Below, in pieces: positions 1-11,298 of a DNA stretch of 64,000 nucleotides (positions are counted from its first letter, which is position 1; every line of letters starts with the position of its first letter). The stretch is from positions 620,001 to 684,000 of the forward strand of contig JAACJO010000010.1 of assembly GCA_013368445.1 (NCBI GenBank). Direction: 5' to 3'. This DNA comes from Leucocoprinus leucothites (lineage: Eukaryota; Basidiomycota; Agaricomycetes; Agaricales; Agaricaceae). The notes under the pieces are model-generated. The model ran no database searches and was not told the DNA's origin. It saw nothing but the letters and a program-made list of their open reading frames with translations. The position numbers were made by a program, and so were the translations under genes.

Positions 1-1355
1 TGAGCACCTGAAGCTCTGGCGGGTCTGAGGCTGGCGGAGTCTGGGCTTGGCTAGTCGATGGACCAGCCTGCGCTGAGCTAGTAGGAATGGTCTCTGGTGT
101 AGGTGCCCATTCCAATACGACATCTCCTTTGCGGTGGGGTACGTCCTGCGAGTATGTAGGAGCGCTGCGATCTTGCTCAGCGGTTGCAGCGAGGACAGGT
201 TGGGACTGCTGATAGATCTTAGAGGCGCTTGGCTGGGAGCTTGAACTTGGTTGTTGGGCTTGGAAAGCTCCATGGGAAGACTGACCATCTCCACTGTTGA
301 CGACGGAGTGATTACGACCTAGGTTATGTGATTGGGCCTCCTTTCTCCAATCCTCCCCACTGGGTTGGGCTCGTGTCGTCCCATTGTGATGGCTCTGTGT
401 CCCACTAGACTCGGCTTGCGTCGTTCCATCACGACGACTCTGTGTCTCACCTGGCTGGTTCTGCGTTCCACCCGTGTATGGATTCCTGTTTGGTTCCGAT
501 TCCATCCTCTCAATCTCCCGGATAAACTGATCATAACTTATATCGCTCGGCGCTGGAGCTCGTGCACCTGGATTTGATGGAGCTCGCATGGGCTGGGGGT
601 TTTGGGAGGGAGGTGTATACGGGCTCTGAGGCGGATATTGGTTCTGAGGAGGGGGTGTATACTGGCTCTGAGGAGGGGGAGTGTGCTGGTTCTGAGGGGG
701 GGTATACTGGTTCTGAGGAGGGGGAGTATACTGGTTCTGAGGAAGGGGAGTATACTGGTTCTGAATGGGTGGAGAATGCTGGCTCTGAGGGGGCGGAGTA
801 TACTGGTTCTGAGGGGGGTGGGCCGGGGCATTGTAGTGAGTTTGTTGGTAGGGAGCGCTCTGTCCCCACGAGACTACGGGCGACACGGTATTGCCTATAC
901 TTGGGTTCTCCAAGTAAGGCGCACCACTGTTAGGGGGAGATTGAAGAGCCGTCGGTGCATTCCCAGGTCCAGTATCAACAAAGTGCTGCTGGAAAGTCCC
1001 AAATCCATCTTGTCTGGGTGGATGACTTTGCTGCGCCTGCGATTCATTCCACGTCTGATACTTGGCCGGAGGACGAGCCAGTTGTGAATTATTGACCATG
1101 ACCATCGGTGTCGCTTGCGACCTCCGCCATCTTCTATACAGGATGGACACGACTGCCAGAACGATGACTATCGGGATTAAGATAGCAGCAATGGTGGTCA
1201 AGCTGAAGCCTTTTCCCGTGCTACTTGAATTGGTAGGAAAGGCTGGTGCGGTAAACGAATTCCTGTTTGTGGTACTCGTACGCGTTGTGCTTCGAGTGGA
1301 AGACCGAGTTCCCGTTCCAGTGCCTGTAATGGTGTTGAAAACCAGAGTCGATGAC
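1..1355 (-). CDS. Single-pass membrane protein with Pro/Gln/Tyr repeat tail (partial, 3' end outside window)
   Basis: An open minus-strand frame runs from a splice acceptor near 1355 to the left edge, so the C-terminus is missing and the 5' exons are not resolved. It begins with a Ser/Thr-rich stretch (TGTGTRSSTRSTT), then one membrane helix at about 1205-1135 (TIAAILIPIVIVLAVVSIL) followed by the basic patch YRRWRRSQ, which predicts an outside N-terminus. The cytosolic part is disordered and contains about ten imperfect copies of QNQYTPPP between 600 and 830. It resembles the other membrane proteins of the locus in plan, but its PPxY tail, if it has one, lies outside the window. No enzymatic domain is visible. 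Confidence 0.7.
600..830 (-). repeat. Coding minisatellite, QNQYTPPP repeat
   Basis: Imperfect 24-27 bp direct repeats (plus-strand core TACTGGTTCTGAGGAGGGGG) encode about ten copies of Q-N/S-Q-Y-T-P-P-P in the cytosolic tail of the gene at the left edge. Unit length stays a multiple of three, so copy number can vary without frameshift. Confidence 0.85.
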
Positions 1356-2114
1356 CTGCATCCCACCACTCAGTGAAAGTGTTCAACCTCGTCATTCAGC
1401 GCTGCTTACCCATTAGAACCGTTGGTCGCCGACATTGCCAGTGTCCCTCAAGTGACGGTCTAGAGGCTGCAGGATGCGACTAAGGGCTTGGTTGGATCAT
1501 CGATAACCAGGAGATAATCAAGAAGCACTCACTGCTGTATAAGCACTCACTGCTGTATAGTCTTGCTGAAGGTTCCTCCAGGTAGAGGCTCAATTATCGT
1601 AAATTATGTCGTCACTCTCAGTGGCAGGACGAAATAGACAAGAAAGAGGGCAAGTGTCGTGGGGGTGTGGATGAATAGTCCGCATGTCGATTTCCCACTC
1701 AAGTACCTTGCGGCTCTGATTGCTGCTGTCCCTGTTCAGGTGCTGTCAAAGTTGCTGTGATGGTAGAAAAAGGGTCCCGAATCAATCCGTCTCGCGTCAG
1801 CCTTGTAAGTACAAATTCAGGAGGCTGTGCCCTGACTGTGTATACTTGAGCATTCCTTGACGTTGTCCAGCGTATATTCGTACAACAATTTCTTTGAATG
1901 ATATCCTGCTACCCAGGAGCCTTGTCTGTTCGGGAAAATAGTCATTTAGTAGAACCAGGATACAAGGTAGGCGTAGCTAAGTTTAATTACACATTGTGCG
2001 AAGGTTAGTGACATATCAAATGATTTATATCATTGCAACCATCAGGGCTCAAGTTCATTCTCCTCGGCTCTCTGCACCTGTATCAAGTTCTCGCGTTTAA
2101 AGCTCCATGCACCT
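1356..2114. other. Intergenic, probable 5' exons of the left-edge gene
   Basis: No ORF with a recognisable domain lies here. The stretch next to 1355 should hold the upstream exon or exons of the left-edge membrane protein, because that frame meets a stop directly behind a plausible splice acceptor. I could not fix the exon ends or a start codon. Confidence 0.4.
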
Positions 2115-3080
2115 CTATTCACGCACAGGGGAACCTCTACGGGACTCATACGCAGGTGGTGCATCCACACTATGGCGACTAGGTCGACCCCGCAAAGTCA
2201 ACTCTGCCTCAAGCCTTCGCACTTGCTCCCGCAATAGCTCCACTTCTGAGCGATGATCCTCCGAGTTTGATTCTGTCGCATTTCTTCGCTGACCTTCTAC
2301 TCTGTGTGTCGACGAGTGTGGACTAGCAACGTTTCTGGTTGTTCCTGAGGTGCGAGTAGGTCTACTTGAGCGGCGGTAATTGCTGGGAACATAAGACGGA
2401 CTAGGAGGGGCGATATGATTCGTAAGAGCGCTTGTAGATTGAGAGTGGCTCTCCTGGTGGCTGACAACCCCCCTGCCATCGCTTGTAGTGGTAAATACTT
2501 GATCCAAGGAGAGAGTCCCATCTGCTCTCACTTCGAGTCCGATCGAGTCTCTTCTTCGCCTTCCGCTGTGCTGAGAGGTATTATTTCTCGAATTATCGTG
2601 CTGAGAATCACCGCAGTTCCAGCTTGCTCGAGTCGACAACACTCTCCCGGCATTCGCATTCGCTCTGATTCCCTCATTAGTCCTAGGACGAGAAGGACCT
2701 GGCGTGCCTGAAGCTCCTATCCCCACAAGTTGGTTCAACGAAAGCGTCCCGTCCTCCTTAACCTCCAGCCCAAACGAATCTCTCCTTCTCCGCTTCTTCG
2801 TCAAGGTCCCAAGGCTCTTTCTCAGGTCGGAATCGACTTGGCGCAGTACTGGACGACCAACATTTGCTTTAGCTCCTTCACTACTTCTGACCCGTTCCAA
2901 AGGCTTAACAACCTCCGGCCGTCCATGGGAGCCCTCTGCTCCTGGAAGATCTAGAACCAGAGTACCATCTGGTCTGACCTCTAAACCGAATGAGTCCCGT
3001 CGTGACCTGATCTTCCCGAGCGCCATACTGGTTTGTCGTGGTGACTTGGGACAGAGGTGGAATGTGATGCAGAACACCAT
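2115..3080 (-). CDS. Soluble paralogue with triplicated RRDSFGLEV motif, coiled coil and PPAY tail
   Basis: A single-exon frame of 321 aa. The ATG at 3080 lies about 80 bp downstream of an A/T-rich TATA-like stretch near 3160. It has no membrane helix, unlike its neighbours. It has three copies of a ~20-residue motif: RRDSFGLEVRPDGTLVL near the N-terminus, RRRRDSFGLEVKEDGTLSL about residue 98, and RRRRDSIGLEVRADGTLSL about residue 175. Each begins with R-R-D-S, which fits the basophilic (PKA-type) phosphorylation consensus RRxS. The C-terminus carries a short coiled coil (VELLREQVRRLEAEL) and APPAYESRRGSP, the same coil-plus-PPxY ending found in the membrane proteins. I infer a cytosolic family member that may share WW-domain partners with them. 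An alternative start is the internal Met before ALGKIRSRRDS. Confidence 0.75.
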   Translation of the reverse strand: MVFCITFHLCPKSPRQTSMALGKIRSRRDSFGLEVRPDGTLVLDLPGAEGSHGRPEVVKPLERVRSSEGAKANVGRPVLRQVDSDLRKSLGTLTKKRRRRDSFGLEVKEDGTLSLNQLVGIGASGTPGPSRPRTNEGIRANANAGRVLSTRASWNCGDSQHDNSRNNTSQHSGRRRRDSIGLEVRADGTLSLDQVFTTTSDGRGVVSHQESHSQSTSALTNHIAPPSPSYVPSNYRRSSRPTRTSGTTRNVASPHSSTHRVEGQRRNATESNSEDHRSEVELLREQVRRLEAELTLRGRPSRHSVDAPPAYESRRGSPVRE

Positions 3081-3816
3081 CGTGTGATCGGTGGGGAATT
3101 GTTAGGAGGAATAGTGAGACAGTGGGCTTAGGGGTCGACTGTCAGATAAAGAAGAGTTTACATATTTATGACGCTTAGAAATTGAAGATAGCTTCATTCA
3201 GCTGCACGCATGTTCCCGTACACGTTCACCACTAACCCAAATGTTCCTTTCGGCGTTTCTATTCTTGCCAAAAGTGGGTTCATTGGATAGTACAAGCCCG
3301 ACCTCATTTCGCGTATCGGCATGTTGACATTGCCATATTGGTAACCTGCTGCATGAGGCGTTGATGCCTAGTTTTTAGTGGTAAAACCACAGGTCGAAAA
3401 ACTATGAAGAGAGATGGGTAAACCCGCGCGCGCCTAGCGGCGTATATGCGGACCTGGTTGACAGTGGTTGGATTGTGCTTGTATAGACACAATAGGGAAT
3501 TCTCGGCTCACCACCAGTGAGATGTGCTCAAGCCGGGCAAAGACAGTGTTCGGAAGCCGAAGTGGCGGCGACTATACCTATTTTTTTTTTTGGCTGAATC
3601 CATAGTGTTCCAAAATAGGGTTAAATACCAGTCGAGGCTTGAATAATCCGGATTTTCAGGTGGCGCTAGGTTGCGTTGCCAGAATTAGTTGGAGCGAAGG
3701 CACGAAGTTGAGTGCTGAACCTCCTCCTAGTGTTCTGGAAGCGGTGAAGTCCCACATTCAACGCCACACCCTTCCACTTTCGCTTTCAAAAAAGGGTATA
3801 AATTGCAGCTGGTGAA
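3081..3816. other. Intergenic, promoter side of the soluble paralogue
   Basis: No supported gene. An ATAAATATG-like TATA candidate on the minus strand near 3158-3168 suits the gene ending at 3080. The rest, including a T-run near 3583-3593, shows no recognisable feature. Confidence 0.4.
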
Positions 3817-4590
3817 TTATGGAAGTGCTGGCGTATTTACGGGGGAACTGGGATTGGAATGATAAGCTGGCGGTTGTTCTGTTCCGCCAGCCTGATCACG
3901 GCTCGATGCTATTACTGCTTCCAGTCTTTGTACTCTCTCCCTCAGTGCCTGCAACTCTACGTTTTCAGCCTCCACGGGAGGCACCGGGGGATCTTGGGAT
4001 GTATGATTCGTTTCTCGGAGAATCGAGGGGGTTGGCGTTGGATCAATGATGTCGCTCGGGCGGCTATCTGATGATGGAGCAACGGTCATGACACCGACTT
4101 CGTTACTGATCCCCTGGTCTCGTCCTCTGGAAACCGCTTCCAGACTGCTGGTTGAGGTATCCATCTGTTGTGGTCCCTTGAGTATAGGTGACAAAATATT
4201 TTCGTCGTCGAGGCGATTGTTGTTGTCCCGGGGGCTGCTTCCAATTACCAGCCAGTGCGCAGGATCTCGCCATGGCTCTACGAATCTCGGACTACTTCGA
4301 TGTGACCCTGCTCGGGACCTATACAATCTGCGGAGGAAACAGAGTAGGAGAGGAATGATCATAAGGCATGGTAGAATTATGCCTAGAATCCAGAGGCTAT
4401 TGTCTGTCTTGTTCCGCGGTTGGATTAAGCGTCGGAAGTGGGTCGTCATTGCACTCAGAGATATCGCGGCAGCCTGGGCGCCCCTGCGAGATTCAGACTG
4501 GGCTACTACTTTTGAGAGAGTAGAGAGAACTCACGGCACCCGTGTCGTATTCGTAGAATATAGCGTATCCCAATCGAAGACCGCTGGCAT
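3817..4590 (-). CDS. PPxY-tailed single-pass membrane protein
   Basis: Model: complement join of 3817-4483 and 4535-4590, 240 aa, with a 51-bp intron (donor GTGAGT). The lengths sum to a multiple of three. The short N-terminal region (MPAVFDWDTLYSTNTTRVPG) has no signal peptide and one N-glycosylation sequon. One membrane helix at about residues 50-68 (LWILGIILPCLMIIPLLLC) is followed by FLRRLYRSR. The tail ends with the coiled coil VELQALRERVQRLEAVIASS and EQPPAYHSNPSSP, a PPxY motif. Expected topology is N-out, reverse signal-anchor. It is one of the shorter members of the cluster. The start codon is the least certain part. Confidence 0.75.
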
Positions 4591-5465
4591 AGAGAAAGCT
4601 GATTGGAGAATCAATGAGGGATGTCCTTTCAATCATAAGTTGGATTTGCGCAGCTGAGGAGGGATCGGAACGCACCCAAGAAAGCGTTATAGATTCCGCC
4701 TGCTGCTAATGGGAGCGGGAGCTACTTTTATGAGGATGAGGCAGGACAGCATCTGATCGCGGAATAAAGTCTCGATGATGATGAGGATATTTATTGAATC
4801 ATCAAACGAGTGGTTGTCTGGCAAGATGTTGATAGTCTCTGACAGAGCTAGCAACGGTACCCATTTCATCCTGAGGGAGTTAATCGGGGATCATACACGA
4901 TACCTAACTCCGTGGCGAGGAGGGTATGGGTTACGAGGCTAGAGATGCTGTTCACGATGACAGTGTTGCGCTGCCATGAAAAGGGGAATATATATTCCTA
5001 ATCGTTGCATCGGATAGCGCCTGGTAATTTGGTGTAACATTCGTGTTTATACGACCGGGCATCATTAACAGTGGTGCGAGACGAGATATAGTCAAAGACT
5101 CGGGCCAGAATTATTACCAAAGCTCGATCAGGCTCGGTTTCTGCTCTCTGAGGACATTGTGCGAGGGTGCTTATGGAGGCATACATGACATGAGAGATAA
5201 GGGCATCCAGGAAGAAAGCACTCGAATGAATCTCTGGTATCCTTGATAGTGAGGGTGGTACTTGCGCAGAGATCTACTCCAGCAACGCGTGGGATGATCT
5301 CAATCCAGTAGCTGCATGCTCCTGGTCACAGACTCACAGCTCTTACCAACATCTCAATTGACAATCTACTTAACTCGGGCACATCGACGATGACTGAGTG
5401 GAAGCATCGTGAACCCAATTATCTCGACTCCTATGAATATCCTATACTCTGCTCCGTAATCGAGC
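4591..5465. other. Intergenic
   Basis: No coding potential I can support on either strand. It separates two minus-strand membrane-protein genes and should contain the promoter of the gene starting at 4590 and the 3' flank of the gene ending at 5466. Confidence 0.4.
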
Positions 5466-6506
5466 TCAGGCTGGATCCCTCGAATACGCAGGAGCAGGCT
5501 CCAGCGTTGTAGCCCCCTGCTCGACCGGCCAACGTGCCTTCTCTTCCCGCTTACCTAAACCCCACCCATAACCGGCCTCTTGACCATCCCAATCATCTGT
5601 CCTATTCGCCCAGCCACTTCTGTTTCTTCCGACAGCCTTTACTGCTTCTTCAATAGCATCAAGCTTTCGTGTCACGACTTGAAATTGCTGCGCAGCGTTC
5701 CTTTTGTTCGAAGAACGGACGGCCTTCGAGCCCTCCTTCTCGAACGTATCCTGGTTCTCCCGTTCGCCCATTTGCCTTTCCGAGCTCTCGAAACCTCCGC
5801 TTAGAGAATGAACCTGCGTAGTGGGTTCTGTCCCCGCTCCAGTCTGAATCGAGCTCAAGATCTCTCCTTGAGAAGACCTCCGCCGCCTTCTGATATACCT
5901 CATCCAAATAACTATGCCACAGATAATTAGAGCGGCGACGACTAAGACAACTGGAACTATGATGCGCGGGCTTGCTTTGTCATGTTTCTGCGATTCGAAT
6001 ACCGGTGCGGCTGCTCGCGTTGACGAAGTTACTGGCGCAACCGAAGAGCTTTGGCGTGGGGGACTTGGACCCAACAAGCTTTCTACGGCTGGTGCAGCTG
6101 AGACGAATGGGCTCATCTCGGTAGGAAGAGTTGGAGCGGCACTGCTTTCGGAGGTCTGTTTAACTGGAGGTGTAGGTGACTCAATGGTGGTGGGCGTTGG
6201 TTCGGGAGGACTCGACAGCGGCGGACCTGGCAGGGGCGAGCTTGATGAGGGCGAATTCGATGGAGATGGAACTGATGTAGTCTGCACTTCTGTCCCACTG
6301 GCTACGCGAGATCTCTCTGCAGCTGTGGGCGGCCTTAGAACGAAGGCGTCACGTCAGGTTTGCGTGTAATCCAAGTCATGACATGCACAATAAACTCACT
6401 TCGAGTACATTAGCGAGGGACTATGTCCCATCTGCCAAGGTGGAGGCCATTCTAAGTGAGGCCACCGGAGGTTTCTTGCGAAGAGTTGGTGAACACACCC
6501 AGGCAT
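5466..6506 (-). CDS. Single-pass membrane protein of the cluster (degenerate PPxY)
   Basis: Model: complement join of 5466-6333 and 6400-6506, 324 aa, with one 66-bp intron. The ATG at 6506 opens MPGCVHQLFARNLRWPHLEW, which is not a signal peptide. A long Ser/Pro/Thr-rich region is followed by one helix (IIVPVVLVVAALIICGIVIW) and the strongly basic MRYIRRRRRSS. The cytosolic part contains a coiled coil (QFQVVTRKLDAIEEAVKAVG) matching the LEAxEA coil of the paralogues. The tail is LEPAPAYSRDPA: the Tyr and one Pro of the PPxY site remain but the first Pro is shifted, so WW binding may be weak or lost. A predicted N-out topology is inferred from the positive-inside rule. Confidence 0.78.
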
Positions 6507-8154
6507 TTTGTTCAGATGGGGTGCAGGGAGTCTCGCCGAAATAAAACAGGGTTAAGCCTGGTTCCGGAGTGACAGGTATTGTTTATCAAAGCCTCAAGAT
6601 TTTATTGCTTTGAGCTTGAATCAACTGAGGTAGCATGGGAACGAGAGCATCGCTCATTTGCAGTGACGATCTGACCTGATTTTCAACCTGACGGACAGTA
6701 TGATGTTCAATGGATATTCTTGGAATCTTCTTCTGATTATAGTTATCCGCAGGTTATTTGAGCTCCTTGAAGTATTGACGGGGAGTTCGAGTGGTCACCA
6801 ATCTCCAATTGTTGATAGCACTAGTCTCGAGGTACAACGGTGTCGAGGTTGGGCCCTAAACTACGCAATCATCTTTCATCAGCTTTTGACCGGATATTTC
6901 GGGTTGGGGTCAATTTTCTCAGACTACATAGCCTCAAAATCTCAAACGAATCACACCGTTTCCGGTGTGGTTCTGATGATCATGGATCGGGCATCGTGTT
7001 AAGAAGTTTGGCCTTGCTTCATCGTATGTTTTGATTTTATATCTGACGCGGCCAAGGCTCGAAGCCCCTCCGATGTATCGATTTTTAGACTTACTTCCCA
7101 AGACAAGGATAAAGCCCGAGGTACAACGTGCTGATTCATCCGAGAAGTAAGGGTTGTCCTACGTGGGTTTTCTCAGAAACATGCAGACTCTCTGAGTGGA
7201 AGTATTTTAGTACATGGTGTAATCACCCAAGCCGGAAAAGCATGAACCCATAACACCAATACATCTGAGGGTATGTAATGCTATATCCAGCCTACTCCGA
7301 ATCAGTACTATCGAATAAGATGGTGACACTGTTCCCAACCGTACTGCATGAGCAACGCTGGTATCAGTACTGCGAGTTGTCAGTGTGCCTCGACGTAGTC
7401 GAAATGGATGTTATATAATGATCTAATTGCGATTCCAACTCGGGTGATATCATGTTCATGAGAACGGTTGTCCTACTGAACATCCAAGTGGAAGGAACCG
7501 TCAAGATATGGAATCACACATGCGGGCAGCCAGATCGATTTTCTGCCAGCCAACTTGGCCATCATCGCAGGAATAACCAGCCTGCTGACCATGTGAGTCT
7601 TACTATCATAGGGGTGGGTGACTGGCCGATTCCCGTGACATGGCCTCTGAGATCTGAGACTGTAAGTCTGTAACTAATGGACTTTCAAGATAGCCTGATT
7701 CTCGGCTGAACACAAGTTAGCCCAGCTCACACCATCTCACACCGTTCATTAACCTTTCTCAACACTAATCAGGAAAGCGCAGCCATAACGAAGTCTAGAC
7801 AGAAACAACACAGTCGGTTTTATATCCATTACATATGAATGTTCACCAGACTCCGTGCTCTCCAGGCGGAATTGCTGGCCGTTGGCCTGCGGCTACTGCG
7901 GATCACCATAATCAATTAAAACTTCTAGAGAAGACAGACATGAATAATAATCACATGGATAGGCTCGGTCACTGAAGTACTTTGGCAGCAAAGACGCGAT
8001 TTCTACCTAAATATTCGGTAATCTAATATGACATTGATGATGACCCTTAGAGGCCCCAGCTAAACAGCTACCACACAATAAGAAATTATGAGACTCAATT
8101 TGCAAGGCCGTCGTCAGTGCAGTGTATACAGGCCTACCCCATGGATACGGGTGC
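6507..8154. other. Intergenic, 1.65 kb, nothing recognised
   Basis: I found no domain-bearing ORF, RNA gene or clear repeat here. Short ORFs on both strands have no Ser/Thr-TM-coil pattern like the flanking genes. Confidence 0.4.
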
Positions 8155-9436
8155 CTATGAGTCTGCTCTACCACTTTTCAGGTCACAATTCTGCATTGTT
8201 AACAGAGGTACCTCGTGTGTGTGCCCGAACTGAGACGTATAGTCGGGTGGAAGGTCTGTGTATGCTGGAGAAGGACCACGAGCCATGCTATCTAGATCGC
8301 CGAGTGTACTGTCTGGACGGTGCACCGCAGCTTCTACTGCTTCAAGTCTCTGTAAAACTGTCGCCAACTGACTCCTCGAGGCTTCCTCGTTTTGTCTGCT
8401 TCCACCAACCAGGCTTCTTGCTTTCATTGAAGCTTTTGAGCGCTCTGGAATGCGACGATACCTGGATTGGAATAATCGGGGGACTGGATTATGTACGGAT
8501 AGTCTGGGTTTTGCAATTCCAGGGCCGGCGGGTCCTGCACTGGAACTTTCTGGTGAGTTCATCGAGTCATTCCGATCTACGTGGAAAGGCGTGACGGCTG
8601 GCTTTTCTTTTGTCCCAGTAATAGCGCGTCGTTTCCTGAACCACCAGATAAGGATAATGCAACAAATGAGTGTTGGGACGAGGACAGCCAGAATGATTGG
8701 AAGAATTATACGAGGATTGGTGTTGCCGCCCAATGACCCCATTGATTGTTGGGGGCTTGTACTGGTAGCAGGGTAGGGGGAAGGACTTTCGTTGGTGGCA
8801 GGATGGGGCGGAGGGTTTCCGCTGGTGTTTGTCGAGGGTGGCCCGGTCAGACTCACTGTCATGGGAGGGGTCGTTGGTGGGTCGGCGCTCTTTTCTGCGG
8901 TGTTTGGGGTTGCAGTTGGTGGGAAAATATTAGAAGCCACAGAACTCCAAGTATTGTTCTCCGAGGCTTGACTCGGACTAGTGATTGAGAGAGAATGTGG
9001 AAATTAGGGAGAATGGTTGCGGTGAGTTCATGGTCCGAACGCATGAGGTTAAGTAGACTCACGCTGATTGGGTCGATTCTGGCTGAGTGGACGAGGCAAA
9101 GCCTTCTTTGTTGGAAGGTCTTTCGCTCGGCAACCCGGTCATTGTGCGGGTTGTTGATGATACTCCCGACGAATCCAGAACTCCTGCAACCCCACCCTCT
9201 ACACCACCTATAATGCCACCGCCAGTGCTATCGGAGTTGCCCTCATTCCCGCCCCCACTACCGCCCCCACCAGTTATGTCCCCGAGCAAGCCCACACCCC
9301 CACCACCGCTCCCACCACCTTTGGTTTGGCTTCTAATGCCCCTTCGATGCTTCAGTCGGCATTCGGGTGTCGGTAGTGTTTGTTGAGTTTTTGTGGCATT
9401 GTTGATTCTCGGAGCAGCGCTCAAGCTCTTTAACAT
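8155..9436 (-). CDS. PPxY-tailed single-pass membrane protein with Gly-rich N-terminal region
   Basis: Model: complement join of 8155-8977 and 9063-9436, 398 aa if the Met at 9436 is used; the frame stays open upstream, so the start is uncertain. The 5' exon encodes an unusual Gly-rich segment (KGGGSGGGGVGLLGD, then ITGGGGSGGGNEG and GGGIIGGVEGGVAG). The 85-bp intron joins in frame to a Pro/Thr/Ser stretch and one helix (IILPIILAVLVPTLICCII) with WWFRKRRA behind it. The tail has the TPFHV (PF) motif, the coiled coil LATVLQRLEAVEAAVHRP and LPPDYTSQFG. It lies head to tail with its paralogues on both sides. The Gly-rich extension is not shared by most of them. Confidence 0.75.
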
Positions 9437-10453
9437 TTTGGGTTTACCAGTGGAGTTTTGTTGAAGGAACTCGGAAAGAAACCCTAGAATAGACCGTTTG
9501 AACGGGGAAAGAAACTCTAAATACCATAACATGTCATGGTATTCGGTTTTCTCCCAGTAAGACCGAGTGAGATCTAGAGTATTATTAATGACTTTCACAA
9601 GTTTTCAAACATTTGTTCGATTCCAAGACCACACGGTTACATCAAGATCATTGGACTAGTTTTTCGAGAATTGTTCCACTTCGGCCAGGCGACATATATC
9701 ATGGAACCATCGTGTATTGATGCTGAAAGTCGTTGAAGTTCCTGTTCCTCATTCATTCATGTTCCCAAACCCGACCTAGACGCTGCAAGCTGCCGGGCTC
9801 CGTTCTTTCCTAGAGTCGACTCCCTTGTTTCGCCAATAAAAACACCTCGGAGCCAGGGCGAACACTTGATCTGTTGAGGATCATCTTGGCAGAAAGTGAC
9901 TGTGGTGATATCTTCCTCATACCACCGTCACCATGCAATCTTAGTTCGGTTGTTATTTCAGACAGGACGCCGAGTCATGAGAGAGAAACCCACAGAACGT
10001 TGATTCTGGGAGTACCTGGGTGAAAACAAGTGACAATGGTTGTGCGATGATGGCGGTACGAAGCAAACAAGGTTCTCTGTACTAAAATTAGAAATTGTCT
10101 GGAAATGCTAATTTCGGCACTTTCTCGCCAAGCCGAAACCCCATCAGTACATTCTTGTCTATGCCTGGTGGGGGTGTAAACTTCCCAAAAATGCTTCGCT
10201 GGTCTTCAAGGTAAAATCAGAAGGTGTGATTGAGAGCTATCAGTCTTGCGATGTCTCTTGGGACGGGACGACTGCGTGAAACTAAACCAAACTTGAACAT
10301 CATTACCAAGATGCGAAGACCAAGGCTCGGTATAATTTATCCCAACATTCAACTCGAGACATGAGAGGGACTCCTCGGTGATTACATCAAAATTAAGAGA
10401 CAACATAACGTACACTCAGAACATAGCGGAAAATCGGGAATATAAAGGATAGG
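9437..10453. other. Intergenic
   Basis: The first ~160 bp may still be 5' coding or leader sequence of the Gly-rich membrane protein. Beyond that nothing is recognisable until the stop codon of the next minus-strand gene. Confidence 0.35.
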
Positions 10454-11298
10454 CTAAGTCCCTTCATTCTTGATATCTAGGGAACGACGTGCTGTGGATT
10501 CTGTAGTATCTCCCTGTAAGATCGGGGGAGAATAATCTGGGGGACGGTCCAGGTAAATCGAACTTTGCACGGGGTCGGGATTGGTGTTGTTCGACATCCG
10601 CAAATCGGGACCTCGAATGGCCGCTTCGATGGCTTCTAGCTGATGTACTACTTTCACGAGTTGGCTCTCCAACTGTTGCTCTCTGGGTGTCGGCTCTCCC
10701 AAGCTCGATTGCGATTCTAAAGGAGATGTTCTAAATTTTGAAGTTGTAGGCCTTGCTCCCTGGTTCGAAGGAGTGCCAGAAAATGGATGTACCGACGCTT
10801 CAATGTCTCGTGCCGCTCGTCCACACTTCTTACGTCTCAATCTCAGTAAAACGAGAATAGAGATAATCAGCAGGACGAATATCACTGCACAAATGGGCAG
10901 GATAATTTTGAGTTCAGGACGAGAATGCGAAGTGGTTGTAGCGGGTATCGGAGTCGTAGAAGACGAAGGGGAATTTATGAGCGAACTACTCGAGATAGAG
11001 GGCGGCGATGAATTGTTTGAGATGACTGACGGGCCGCTGCTCGTTGGCAAAGCTGTCGTTTTGGCAGCTTTTGGCGAAGTAGTTGCGGGGTGAGTTGGTA
11101 GGCCAGAAAAGGGAAAGCCTTGCCGTGGGCCAGATGCAAAGGGACCCCAGCCTGCTGAGGTCCCAGGAGGTCTACAATGAAGTGTTTGTCTGGTTAAAAG
11201 ATCGGAGCCGTCATGAATAGACGCACGTGAAACGCCTCTCTATAGCGTCGGTAACGCTGGCAGCGATAGCTTCACTGGAAGTGGAGGGTACAACAATC
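10454..11298 (-). CDS. PPxY-tailed single-pass membrane protein (5' exon unresolved)
   Basis: Supported exons: complement join of 10454-11171 and 11227-11298, 263 complete codons with a 55-bp intron; the first coding exon upstream was not identified. The ectodomain is Gly/Pro/Ser/Thr-rich (PPGTSAGWGPFASG, then SPPSISSSSLINSPSSS). One helix (LKIILPICAVIFVLLIISIL) is followed by LRLRRKKCGR. The tail has VHPFSGTP (PF motif), the coiled coil REQQLESQLVKVVHQLEAIE and DRPPDYSPPI. It shows the standard architecture of the cluster in compact form. Confidence 0.78.

Noticed and set aside
600..830. Regularly spaced direct repeats that could suggest a CRISPR array
   Set aside because: The repeats are 24-27 bp coding units without unique spacers and sit in a eukaryotic gene.
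2415..3087. Plus-strand ORFs opposite the soluble paralogue
   Set aside because: They mirror a minus-strand gene with clear repeats, coil and PPAY; their own products show no pattern. The same holds for plus-strand frames opposite the genes at 5.5, 15.4, 24.7 and 34.3 kb.
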